Assembly (NCBI RefSeq): GCF_000166195.2
Contig: NZ_CM001403.1
Span: 6,094,432-6,158,431, forward strand
Origin: Mucilaginibacter paludis DSM 18603
GTDB taxonomy: Bacteria; Bacteroidota; Bacteroidia; Sphingobacteriales; Sphingobacteriaceae
Direction of reading: 5' to 3'
Length of the DNA: 64,000 nucleotides
Positions 45,235 to 53,160 of the stretch are shown here, piece after piece. Below the pieces are notes generated by a model. The model saw nothing but the letters and a program-made list of their open reading frames with translations. It was not told the DNA's origin and ran no database searches. Both the position numbers and the translations under genes were made by a program. Positions within the stretch are counted from its first letter, which is position 1, and each line of letters begins with the position of its first letter.

Positions 45235-46506
45235 ATGTTCAATTCCAATACCCTTGCCCGTTTTCAAAATATAGAAACCCCATTTTACTATTACGATTTA
45301 AAGCTGCTTAAAGAAACTTTGCAGGCTTGCGCCGATGCATCGGCAAAATATAACTTCCATGTGCATTATGCCATGAAGGCTAATTTCAACCCCCGTGTGC
45401 TGGATCTGATCCAGTCGTACGGCTTTGGAGCCGATTGCGTGAGTGGAGGAGAAGTAAAGGCCGCCATTGCGCATGGCTTTGATAAAGGCAAGGTTGTATT
45501 TGCTGGCGTAGGCAAATCCGATAAGGAAATTAACGAGGCGCTTGATCGGGAGATATTTTGTTTCAATATCGAATCCGTACAGGAGTTACAGATCATCAAT
45601 GATCTGGCGAAAGCCAAAAATAAAACAGCCAGCGTGGCTATCCGCATTAACCCCAATGTTGATGCCCATACCCACCATTTTATAACTACCGGTTTAGAAG
45701 AGAATAAATTTGGCGTAAATATCTGGGAACTGCCCGCCGTGGCCGAGGCTTTAGCCAAATGCCCTCATCTCAAATTCCTGGGAATCCATTTTCATATCGG
45801 CTCGCAGATTACTGATCTGGGTGTTTATAAAAACCTGTGTATCAGGGTGAACGAGTTGCAGCTATGGTTTGAAGAGCGCGGTTTGCCTATCAAAGTATTA
45901 AACCTGGGTGGCGGCCTGGGCGTTGATTACCAGCAGCCCGACGCCAATCCCATTTGCGATTTTGAAAGTTATTTTAAAGTATTTAACGATTTTTTAAATG
46001 TAAAGCCTAATCAGGAGGTGCATTTTGAGCTGGGCCGGGCCCTGGTTGCGCAGTCGGCAGCCTTGGTAAGCAGGGTGCTGTATGTTAAAAACGGAATCAA
46101 AAAGAACTTCCTGATCCTGGACGCAGGCATGACGGAACTGATTCGCCCGATGCTATACCAGGCTTATCACCAGATAGAGAACCTGAGCAGGGGGGAAGAA
46201 GCAGGAAGCGAGAGGCAGGGAGCAGGAAGCAGGAAGTTAGAACCAGGAATCGGGAGCCAGGAAGCAGGCAATACAGACTCTGAGCTCCAGACTCCAGACT
46301 CCAGACTCAATAGCCCAGGCTCAGAACTAAAATACGATGTTGTTGGCCCTATTTGTGAAAGTACCGATTGTTTCCGGAAGGATGTTGATCTGCCCGAATC
46401 ATTCCGTGGGGATCTGATCGTGGTGCGTACAGCGGGTGCCTATGGCGAGGTAATGGCATCGGGTTATAATTTGCGCGAACGGGTGCAAAGCGTTTATTCT
46501 GAATGA
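45235..46506 (+). CDS. lysA: Diaminopimelate decarboxylase with heptad-encoded insert
   Basis: 423 aa from the start at 45235 (MFNSNTLARF). An ATG at 45220 also reads in frame but is created by tract H2. PLP alanine-racemase-fold enzyme converting meso-diaminopimelate to lysine. The PLP Lys is at 48 (HYAMKANFNP), with the HIGSQ and LGGGLGVDY motifs. The active-site Cys of the partner-subunit motif CESTD is at about 374. Between QIENLS and KYDVVGPICESTD lies a low-complexity insert of about 42-45 residues (EEAGSERQ... to NSPGSEL), encoded by 18 heptanucleotide units. The flanking enzyme sequence is intact, so it is probably functional. Confidence 0.92.
   Translation: MFNSNTLARFQNIETPFYYYDLKLLKETLQACADASAKYNFHVHYAMKANFNPRVLDLIQSYGFGADCVSGGEVKAAIAHGFDKGKVVFAGVGKSDKEINEALDREIFCFNIESVQELQIINDLAKAKNKTASVAIRINPNVDAHTHHFITTGLEENKFGVNIWELPAVAEALAKCPHLKFLGIHFHIGSQITDLGVYKNLCIRVNELQLWFEERGLPIKVLNLGGGLGVDYQQPDANPICDFESYFKVFNDFLNVKPNQEVHFELGRALVAQSAALVSRVLYVKNGIKKNFLILDAGMTELIRPMLYQAYHQIENLSRGEEAGSERQGAGSRKLEPGIGSQEAGNTDSELQTPDSRLNSPGSELKYDVVGPICESTDCFRKDVDLPESFRGDLIVVRTAGAYGEVMASGYNLRERVQSVYSE
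46199..46324. repeat. Heptanucleotide tract H3-lysA, 18 in-frame units
   Basis: Eighteen 7-bp units in perfect phase (AAGCAGG, AAGCGAG, AGGCAGG, GAGCAGG and so on, turning into GACTCCA and GACTCAA). The total is 126 bp, a multiple of 3, so the lysA frame is kept. The peptide repeats every 7 residues: EAGSERQ, GAGSRKL, EPGIGSQ, EAGNTDS, ELQTPDS, RLNSPGS. Two further possible units precede it from 46185. Confidence 0.92.
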
Positions 46507-46667
46507 TTAACAATAAACCGGAAATAGCGATTTGACTTGGAGGAAATCAGGGTTTCTTGAAATTAAAGCGCCGGAATTATTTGTGACACTTAACTTAATA
46601 GTAACGTATAACATACATTAATTTAAATAATTACAGGTAGCTTTATGTATTAAACAATACAAAAGCC

Positions 46668-46757
46668 ATGAGATCATTTTTGAATTTCTTTTTGTTTATC
46701 AATACGCTTAAAAAAGCCTTGTTTTTAAAAAGCATGCGCTCTATGTACATGCATTAA
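46668..46757 (+). CDS. Possible 29-residue peptide gene
   Basis: An ATG frame, MRSFLNFFLFINTLKKALFLK plus a short basic, Met-rich tail. It is hydrophobic and basic, like a short membrane-active peptide. A weak TAGCTTTA box lies about 20 bp upstream. No terminator is seen. This is a candidate only. It is the sole feature noticed in 46507-46822. Confidence 0.28.
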   Translation: MRSFLNFFLFINTLKKALFLKSMRSMYMH

Positions 46758-46822
46758 TTGCGGCGGTTATTTGATTGTATTTATTTCTGTAAATTTTAAT
46801 TCAAAAATTTGCAGTTAAGGCA

Positions 46823-46830
46823 TACCTTTG
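46823..46830 (+). promoter_or_regulatory. -7 promoter element of the GH1 gene
   Basis: TACCTTTG, 17 nt upstream of the ATG at 46847. A TTTG at 46808 is too close to be its -33 partner. Confidence 0.4.
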
Positions 46831-46846
46831 CCTGCTTGAAGTATTA

Positions 46847-48202
46847 ATGGGATCCGACATCGAAAATAAACAAATTAACCGGCAGCTTTTTGGGGATGAT
46901 TTTGAGTGGGGCGTATCAACAGCGGCTCCGCAAATTGAGGGTTCTTTAGATACCGATGGCAGAGGCCGTTCTGTTTGGGATGTATTTACCCAGTTAAAGG
47001 GGAAAGTTTTAAATGGCGACACTGCTCATACCGCCTGCGATTTTTATAACCGTTACCGGGATGATATCGCTTTAATCAAACAACTTCATATACCTAACTT
47101 CAGGTTCTCTATTGCCTGGCCACGCGTTATGCCTAACGGCACGGGTGAGGTTAATCAAACCGGGATAGACTATTATAACAGTATTATTGATTTTTGCCTG
47201 GAATGCGGTATTGAGCCCTGGGTAACTATTTACCATTGGGACCTGCCCCAGGAACTGGAACTAAAAGGCGGCTGGACCAATCGTGATATTGTAAGCTGGT
47301 TTAGCGATTATGTAAAGGTTTGCATTGCCAATTTTGGCGACAGGGTGAAAAACTGGATGGTAATGAACGAGCCTGCCGTATTTACCGGCGCAGGTTATTT
47401 TTTAGGGGTGCATGCGCCCGGCCGTACCGGTATTAAAAATTTTTTACCCGCTGTACATCATGCCGTATTATGCATGGCTACCGGGGGCAGGCTATTGCGC
47501 CAGGCTTTGCCCAATGCCAATATCGGTACTACGTTTTCATGCTCTGATATAGCGCCTTATTCAACTAATCCGCGGGACGTATCTGCTGCCAACCGGGCCG
47601 ATATTTTTTTCAACAGGATATTTATAGAGGCAGTTTCGGGCATGGGGTATCCCGACGATATTAAGGTACTTAAAAGGATAAAAAATTACATCAAGCCTGG
47701 TGATGAGCAGTTGATGTCTTTCGATTTCGATTTTATCGGGATCCAGAACTATACCCGCGAAATTATCAAGGCGTCGTTTTTAGTACCTTATATTGGAGCC
47801 AAAATAGTAAAAGCCGAAAATCGCGGCGTCCCGTTAACGGCTATGAAGTGGGAGGTATACCCGCCGGCTATTTATAATGTCATCAAAAAATTTAGCGCAT
47901 ATCCCTTTGTTAAAAAAATTATCATTACCGAAAATGGTTCGGCTTTTCCGGATGAAGTAAAGGATGGCGAGGTTCATGATCCCCTCAGGTTAGCCTATTT
48001 ACAACAGCACATGGCCCAGGTATTAAAGGCGAAGCAGGAAGGCGGTAAAGTTGCAGGCTATTTCATCTGGACGCTAACGGATAACTTTGAATGGGCCGAA
48101 GGCTATCATCCCCGATTTGGAATTATTCATGTTGATTTTAAAACGCAGCAACGTATTATCAAAGGATCGGGAAAATGGTACGGTGAGTTTTTGAAAGGCT
48201 GA
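46847..48202 (+). CDS. Glycoside hydrolase family 1 beta-glucosidase-like enzyme
   Basis: 451 aa, full length for GH1. It hydrolyses beta-linked glucosides or galactosides by a retaining mechanism. The acid/base Glu175 is in MVMNEPAVF and the nucleophile Glu362 in IITENGSAFPDE. The N-terminal FEWGVSTAAPQIEGS signature and the C-terminal WTLTDNFEWAEGYHPRFG segment are intact. There is no signal peptide, so it is cytoplasmic. It is a single gene with no sugar transporter adjacent. Confidence 0.94.
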   Translation: MGSDIENKQINRQLFGDDFEWGVSTAAPQIEGSLDTDGRGRSVWDVFTQLKGKVLNGDTAHTACDFYNRYRDDIALIKQLHIPNFRFSIAWPRVMPNGTGEVNQTGIDYYNSIIDFCLECGIEPWVTIYHWDLPQELELKGGWTNRDIVSWFSDYVKVCIANFGDRVKNWMVMNEPAVFTGAGYFLGVHAPGRTGIKNFLPAVHHAVLCMATGGRLLRQALPNANIGTTFSCSDIAPYSTNPRDVSAANRADIFFNRIFIEAVSGMGYPDDIKVLKRIKNYIKPGDEQLMSFDFDFIGIQNYTREIIKASFLVPYIGAKIVKAENRGVPLTAMKWEVYPPAIYNVIKKFSAYPFVKKIIITENGSAFPDEVKDGEVHDPLRLAYLQQHMAQVLKAKQEGGKVAGYFIWTLTDNFEWAEGYHPRFGIIHVDFKTQQRIIKGSGKWYGEFLKG

Positions 48203-48322
48203 TGGTTGTAGTTTTGTTCCTGAAAAATTAATTCCGTAGAGGCTGATTGCTTGCAAGGGGAGGATGTTAACCTATCGAAAAAACGTTGTCATTTCGATGA
48301 GGTACGAGGAGAAATCAAGTTC

Positions 48323-48486
48323 TGACGAATAGTGTGGGTAAAATAGTTTTAGTTTGTCTGCTGGAATTTGAAGCCGTAATTTGTAATAGAATAAAAGCCC
48401 ATTTGTTTTGCTGCTTTTCTGATGAAAAACAAATCAGTAAATTACAGTTTATAATGGCGTCTTCTTAAGTTAATGATTATCAGTGT
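48323..48486 (+). repeat. Long dispersed repeat R3, copy 2 (ends in R2 copy f)
   Basis: Second copy of the 166-308 repeat, with about 25 extra bases (ATAGAATAAAAGCCCA). It is preceded at 48288 by a TGTCATTTCGATGAGGTACG-type element. The R2 unit TTATAATGGCGTCTTCTTAAG...GATTATCAGTG occupies 48449-48486. A further half unit (TTATAATGGTGTC) is at 48634. Confidence 0.75.
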
Positions 48487-48661
48487 GTGTGCTCCAAAAA
48501 TCAGTATTCTTAATTTAGAGCCAGATCCTTACTCAGTTATAACACGTCCTTTTTTTTGTGCGCGAAAGCGGTCATCCTGAGCCTGTCGAAGGACGTGCGG
48601 TATGGCCCTGTACGATGTGTTTTTTTATGCGGCTTATAATGGTGTCTATGTAGGGTCTGCT

Positions 48662-48925
48662 GAAAAACCATCGCTGTTCGGAGTCTCTGACTCCGAACGA
48701 CTATGTCTGTAGTCTCTGACTACAGTAAAAAAGCTTTGTTGTATGACTCTTACTATTCATTTTGTTTAATAAGTGTCTTCAAGTGCATTTAACTTATGTG
48801 TAAAAGAAAACGATTATTGATGTTTGCTGTTTATGGTGGTAGTAACAATGATTGGCATTAGCCTGTAGTCGGAGACTACAAGCATAGGCATTCGAAGTCA
48901 GAGACTTCGAATAGCGACTTTTGTC
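48662..48925. mobile_element. MITE-like element with inverted ends, each carrying two hairpins
   Basis: The left end holds hairpin GTTCGGAGTC-TCT-GACTCCGAAC (48676-48698) and hairpin CTGTAGTC-TCT-GACTACAG (48707-48725). The right end holds hairpin TGTAGTC-GGA-GACTACA (48864-48880) and hairpin ATTCGAAGTC-AGA-GACTTCGAAT (48890-48912). Reversed, the right end aligns with the left end over about 63 bp (TCGCT-TTCG-AGTCTCTGACT...TATG...TGTAGTCTC-GACTACAG). Between them lie about 138 bp with no gene. The structure resembles a small non-autonomous element or a REP-pair (BIME). GTAG at the foot of the hairpin recalls REP sequences acted on by RAYT transposases. That link is inference. Confidence 0.6.
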
Positions 48926-49077
48926 TATAATTTACAAACCGAATTTTTACTACCCATACAAAATTCATAGAGCCAGAAATCTCCTTTTGAGCGCGAAGGG
49001 TCTGCTGTATACATATCGCGCACAAAAGTTCCATCCGCTATCAATGACGTAGTTCTAAGTAGGCAGTAAAACACTAT

Positions 49078-50025
49078 TCAATAATCACTTGCCTCCGTCA
49101 ATATCTCTAAAGCCGCATTATCCAATTTTAATTCTGTAGCCTTTATCAAATCCTGTAATTGTTCAACGCTGGTTGCGCTGGCAATAGGTGCTGCTATGGT
49201 ATCGCGGGTAAGCAGCCAGGCTATCGAAACTTGTGCCGGGTTTGAGTGGTATCGCGCAGCAACCTCGTCTAAGGCTTTTAAAATTTTTAAGCCGCGGTCA
49301 TTCAGGTACTTTTTGTTGCTCACGCGTTTAGTGTTTGCCAAATCCTGTTCGGTACGGTACTTACCTGTTAAAAATCCACTGGCAAGCGCATAATAATTAA
49401 TAACGGCTATGTTGTTTTCGATGCATACCGGTTGAAGGTTTATTTCAAAATCTTCCCTGTCATACAGGTTATATAAGGGTTGCAGGGTTTGATATGCAGC
49501 CATGTTATTCTTTTTACTAACTGCTAAAGCCTCCGCTAAACGCTCTCCGCTGTAGTTTGAGGCACCAATGGCGCGTACCTTACCCTCTTTAATCAGTTGG
49601 GTAAAGGTTTCCATGGTTTCTTCCAAAGGTGTTTCCTTGTCATCGTCGTGCGATTGGTACAAATCGATATAATCAGTTTGCAGACGCTTTAAAGAGTCTT
49701 CTACCGCCCGTATGATGTACGCTTTGGAAAGGCCCTTTTTATCAGGTGCCATTTCTTTACCTACCTTGGTGGCAATAACCACCTCGTTGCGCTTCCCGCT
49801 TTTTTTAAGCCAGTTGCCAATAATGGTTTCCGACTGCCCACCAACCTTGTTATGTGCCCACGCAGAATACACGTCGGCGGTATCGATAAAGTTGATGCCT
49901 GCGCCGGTAACGGCATCAAGCATTTTGAAGGATGTGTTTTCGTCTATCGTCCAGCCAAAAACGTTGCCGCCAAAACAAAGCGGACTAACGTTGATGCCGG
50001 TATGACCTAATTCTTTTCTGTTCAT
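49078..50025 (-). CDS. Aldo/keto reductase
   Basis: 315 aa, AKR superfamily. The catalytic tetrad is Asp48 and Tyr53 (FIDTADVYS), Lys87 (VIATKVGK) and His126 (LYQSHDDD). The C-terminal cofactor loop is SATSVEQLQDLIK. The substrate is unknown. It resembles general stress or sugar-related AKR members. It is followed by a small gene upstream in the same direction (50039-50293, 13 bp away), so these two may form a unit. Confidence 0.92.
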   Translation of the reverse strand: MNRKELGHTGINVSPLCFGGNVFGWTIDENTSFKMLDAVTGAGINFIDTADVYSAWAHNKVGGQSETIIGNWLKKSGKRNEVVIATKVGKEMAPDKKGLSKAYIIRAVEDSLKRLQTDYIDLYQSHDDDKETPLEETMETFTQLIKEGKVRAIGASNYSGERLAEALAVSKKNNMAAYQTLQPLYNLYDREDFEINLQPVCIENNIAVINYYALASGFLTGKYRTEQDLANTKRVSNKKYLNDRGLKILKALDEVAARYHSNPAQVSIAWLLTRDTIAAPIASATSVEQLQDLIKATELKLDNAALEILTEASDY

Positions 50026-50038
50026 TTAAAACGTTATC

Positions 50039-50293
50039 TTAAGATTGAAATGTTGTGGGCGGAACCGGTTTTGTAATATGTTCCGACAATTCGTCCACCC
50101 AACCCGAAAAATAAGGCTCAGATCCTGTAATCCTGATCCATTTTCCGGTATAGTCTTTTGCTATAGTCAAATATAAGGTTTCATCTAAAGATATAAACTG
50201 GTAAACCTCGTCAAATGACGAATGACTGACCGGCTTAACAATTCCGTATACTAACCCATCGCTGCCTGTTAATGTAGTTTCAAAAGCTTCCAT
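50039..50293 (-). CDS. Small protein of unknown function, 84 aa
   Basis: Upstream of the aldo/keto reductase with a 13-bp gap, probably the first gene of the pair. It is a compact beta-rich sequence (LVYGIVKPVSHSSFDEVYQFISLDETLYLTIAKDYTGKWIRITGSEP) with no signal peptide. No family is recognised. The organised pattern and operon position support a real gene. Confidence 0.65.
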   Translation of the reverse strand: MEAFETTLTGSDGLVYGIVKPVSHSSFDEVYQFISLDETLYLTIAKDYTGKWIRITGSEPYFSGWVDELSEHITKPVPPTTFQS

Positions 50294-50471
50294 AATTAAT
50301 TATCTGATATAATTGATTAACGCATTGTTTGTTGATGTGTTTTAAATAATGTTGGGGCACCTTCTCATTCTGATGATTGAATATTAATTAATAATTAATA
50401 TATTTTTAATTAACGTAAAACAGTAGCCTGTATATCACGTTATAACACAATTTACCTTCTACTTCTATGCT

Positions 50472-51419
50472 ATGATAACAAATAACAAAGTGAATTATTA
50501 CCAGGTTACACAAGGCGTTTGGGGTTTAAAAACCCTTTTTTCAAATGTTTATATGATAGCTAACCGTAAAGGTGTGGCGGATGGTTGGGTTTTGGTTGAT
50601 ACCGGTGTAAGGGGTTATTCGCGCCAAATTATTAAAGCGGCAGAAGCATTGTTTGGAGCAGGCACCCGGCCTGAGGCCATTATATTAACTCACGGGCATT
50701 TTGATCATACGGGTAATTTGATAGAACTGCTTAAACATTGGGATGTACCGGTGTATGCGCACCCGATGGAGTTACCTTATTTAACCGGGAAATCATCTTA
50801 TCCACCGGCAGATCCGGTGGTAGGGGGCGGATTAATGGCCTGGATGGCCTGGGCTTATCCTACCAGCCCGATTGATCTGGGCGAAAAAGTGCAGGCGCTT
50901 GATGTGAGCGGCGATATACCTGAGTTACCCGAATGGAAAACTGTACATACGCCCGGACACACTCCCGGCCATGTTTCGTTATTTTTTAAATTGAATGCAA
51001 CCTTAATTGCTGGCGACGCTTTGGTTACTACCAAACCCGAATCTGCCTTTTATGCTTTGTCGTTCGCGCAAACATTATCAGGGCCGCCTAAATATCTTAC
51101 TACAGACTGGGCAGCTGCGGCGCAATCTGTAAGGAAACTGTACGAACTCGAACCACGCACAGTAGCCACCGGCCACGGTTATCCGATGAGAGGACGGGAA
51201 TTGCAGGCAGCACTCAAAAAACTGGCTGATAATTTTGAAGATATTGCTATCCCGATGAGCGGCCGTTATGTACGTGTGCCTGCAATGGCCGATGAAAATG
51301 GGGTAGAATATGTTCCGCCAATAGCACCTTCGGTAAAATTTAAGGCGGCTGCATTTGCTATAGCCACAGTGGCTGTCGGATTTTTCGCGGTAAGAGAGGT
51401 GCAGAAACGGTTTTTATGA
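50472..51419 (+). CDS. MBL-fold metallo-hydrolase with C-terminal membrane helix
   Basis: 315 aa. The metallo-beta-lactamase fold has the metal motif HGHFDHT (His74, His76, Asp78, His79), a further HTPGHTPGH, the Asp of LIAGDALV and the C-terminal GHGYP His. Such enzymes cleave thioesters, lactones or other small esters. The substrate is unknown. Residues about 290-308 form a hydrophobic helix (FKAAAFAIATVAVGFFAV), giving a probable membrane anchor at the C-terminus. It is followed 17 bp later by the DUF3820 gene region. Confidence 0.88.
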   Translation: MITNNKVNYYQVTQGVWGLKTLFSNVYMIANRKGVADGWVLVDTGVRGYSRQIIKAAEALFGAGTRPEAIILTHGHFDHTGNLIELLKHWDVPVYAHPMELPYLTGKSSYPPADPVVGGGLMAWMAWAYPTSPIDLGEKVQALDVSGDIPELPEWKTVHTPGHTPGHVSLFFKLNATLIAGDALVTTKPESAFYALSFAQTLSGPPKYLTTDWAAAAQSVRKLYELEPRTVATGHGYPMRGRELQAALKKLADNFEDIAIPMSGRYVRVPAMADENGVEYVPPIAPSVKFKAAAFAIATVAVGFFAVREVQKRFL

Positions 51420-51431
51420 TATAATACCTGC

Positions 51432-51439
51432 TATATTTG
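51432..51439 (+). promoter_or_regulatory. -7 promoter element upstream of the DUF3820 gene
   Basis: TATATTTG, overlapping the TTG at 51437 that would otherwise be taken as the start. This favours the later TTG at 51461. Confidence 0.35.
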
Positions 51440-51460
51440 TGCATACCAAAAGTAGCGCGC

Positions 51461-51673
51461 TTGAATCCGGATATTCTTAAAAAAGTAGTAAGTACCCCAA
51501 TGCCGTATGGCAAATATAAAGGCACCTTAATTTGCGATTTGCCAGTTCATTACCTTGAATGGATGTATGCGCAGGGCTTTCCGCAGGGTAACCTGGGGAT
51601 GCTGCTGCATACCATCCACGAAATTAAGATCAACGGGTTGGATTATCTGTTAAGGCCATTAAAAAATAAGTAG
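51461..51673 (+). CDS. DUF3820-family small protein
   Basis: 70 aa from TTG at 51461 (LNPDILKKVV). No ATG precedes the conserved part. The family pattern is clear: MPYGKYKGTLICDLPVHYLEW, then GFPQGNLGMLL and IKINGLDYLLRPL. The same module seems fused to the exonuclease at 5003. Its molecular role is not known. The start codon is uncertain (a TTG at 51437 is inside the promoter box). Confidence 0.78.
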   Translation: MNPDILKKVVSTPMPYGKYKGTLICDLPVHYLEWMYAQGFPQGNLGMLLHTIHEIKINGLDYLLRPLKNK

Positions 51674-51772
51674 CAGCGCAATGCAAATTTGAATTTGAGA
51701 TGATTAAACTATTGGCCATTTAAAAACTCCAAGCCTTTAAATTGCGTATATTGTGTTATATATAGTTTAATC

Positions 51773-52423
51773 ATGAAGAAGATAGGTTTGTATTTTTTAA
51801 GTATCATATTATTGTGGGGCTGTGCACAGGGACAGCCTGAAAATCATAGTTTTGCCAAGTTACCGGAGCCAAAAGCCGGAGAAAAAGTTGCTGCTTTTGC
51901 AGGCGGGTGCTTTTGGGCCATGACGGAAGCCATGTCTGAACTCAAAGGCGTTAACAAGGTGGTTGCCGGATATTCAGGTGGCACCGTTAAAAACCCGACT
52001 TACGAAAACGTATGCACCAAAACTACCGGGCATGCCGAATCGGTACAGATTTATTATAATCCGTCGGTAATTAGCTACGCGCAATTGGTTGAAGCATTTT
52101 TTTATGCCCATGATCCAACTACAATTGACAGACAGGGACCTGATGAGGGCGACGATTACCGGTCGGCTATATTTTACCGCACACCCGAAGAAAAAGCTAC
52201 AGTTGAGGCCCTGATCAAAAAAGTAAACGCAACACACCATTACAGCAACCCGATAGTTACACAGGTAGTACCCTACAAGGTGTTATATCCTGCCGAAGTG
52301 TACCACCAGGGATATTACAGAGCACACCCGGAAAGTGGTTACATTGCAAGTGTATCGGTGCCTAAAGTGATGAAAATGCGCAAGGCCGTTCCGCAACTAT
52401 TGAAACCGGAGTTTGCTAAATGA
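51773..52423 (+). CDS. msrA: Peptide-methionine (S)-S-oxide reductase, lipoprotein form
   Basis: 216 aa. It repairs the S-epimer of oxidised methionine. The lipobox LLWGC (Cys17) places it at the outer or inner membrane facing the periplasm, unlike cytosolic MsrA. The catalytic Cys46 is in AGGCFWAMT, followed by GYSGG and the substrate-site segment (HDPTTIDRQGPDEGDDYRS). Resolving Cys candidates are few, with only Cys81 nearby. It ends in a heptad hairpin shared with the convergent wbqC gene. Confidence 0.93.
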   Translation: MKKIGLYFLSIILLWGCAQGQPENHSFAKLPEPKAGEKVAAFAGGCFWAMTEAMSELKGVNKVVAGYSGGTVKNPTYENVCTKTTGHAESVQIYYNPSVISYAQLVEAFFYAHDPTTIDRQGPDEGDDYRSAIFYRTPEEKATVEALIKKVNATHHYSNPIVTQVVPYKVLYPAEVYHQGYYRAHPESGYIASVSVPKVMKMRKAVPQLLKPEFAK

Positions 52424-52431
52424 AATGTGCG

Positions 52432-52501
52432 TATTGAGATGTGAGTATTGCGTATTGAGAAATGAAAAATCTCAAGTTTCACATCTCAATACTCAAATCT
52501 A
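52432..52501. repeat. Heptanucleotide tract H3 that folds into a hairpin
   Basis: Ten 7-bp units (TATTGAG, ATGTGAG, TATTGCG, TATTGAG, AAATGAA, then AAATCTC, AAGTTTC, ACATCTC, AATACTC, AAATCTA). The two halves are complementary: GTATTGAGATGTGA (52431-52444) and TCACATCTCAATAC (52479-52492) form a perfect 14-bp stem. It lies between convergent msrA and wbqC and probably ends both transcripts. Confidence 0.85.
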
Positions 52502-52508
52502 AAAATGC

Positions 52509-53120
52509 CTACAAATAATTCAAAGCCTGCGGGCCATGGTTAAAAAGTAAATCTACAATACTTAGGTTTTTTAAAAAGCCCTGCCTTTCTTCAAATAACT
52601 GGAAATACGTTTTTTGATTAAAGGGATTGCTTTTTTTAGGATTGATAATCAATCTAAAGTCTTCCTGATCCGGGTATTCAGCTATATAATCATCTGTAAA
52701 TTTAATATCGGCTTTTATTTTAGTCAGTTTAAGTATCAGTTGCAGTTGCTGCTCGTTAAAATCAAAAAGATACTCGTATTTGTTATGATAAAAGGGCGCT
52801 AAATCGTCCTCGTAATATTCAAAATAGGCAGACCGGCGGTAGCAATTTTGCAGGCTTAGCCAATGTAAGCGCTGCCAGTCAAAATCATAACTTATTTTAA
52901 CATCCTTAACTTTAGTGTGTACTTTAGCGCCCTTGGCTACCGGGACGGTTAATGCCAATACCCCGTCGGGCGAATAGATGTGCGCGCGGTTACGATAAGT
53001 CTGTTTGATAAAGTTCTCTTCGCGTTCTACTAAAAAGTTGGATTTGTGTTTATTTAATTGTATAAAGTATTCAACGGGAGGCAAATAAAACATTGGCAAA
53101 ATAGCCCCTTCTTCGGTCAT
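52509..53120 (-). CDS. WbqC-family protein
   Basis: 203 aa. WbqC-like proteins occur in polysaccharide and surface-glycan loci, and their exact reaction is not settled. The family pattern is visible: LPMFYLPPVEYF near the start (PP-E-YF), FIKQTYRNRAHIYSPDG, LTVPVAKG and RLHWLSLQNCYRRSAYFEYYEDDL. It is divergent from the LpxL-like gene, with facing promoters in 53121-53160. Confidence 0.87.
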   Translation of the reverse strand: MTEEGAILPMFYLPPVEYFIQLNKHKSNFLVEREENFIKQTYRNRAHIYSPDGVLALTVPVAKGAKVHTKVKDVKISYDFDWQRLHWLSLQNCYRRSAYFEYYEDDLAPFYHNKYEYLFDFNEQQLQLILKLTKIKADIKFTDDYIAEYPDQEDFRLIINPKKSNPFNQKTYFQLFEERQGFLKNLSIVDLLFNHGPQALNYL

Positions 53121-53130
53121 ATATATTTTT

Positions 53131-53160
53131 TATGTTTGTGGTTGGATTGTTGCAAAAATA
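53131..53160. promoter_or_regulatory. Divergent -7 promoter elements between wbqC and the acyltransferase
   Basis: Plus-strand TATGTTTG (53131-53138), 23 nt before the ATG at 53161, and minus-strand TATTTTTG (53153-53160), 33 nt before the wbqC start at 53120. The two transcripts would overlap at their 5' ends. Confidence 0.4.
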
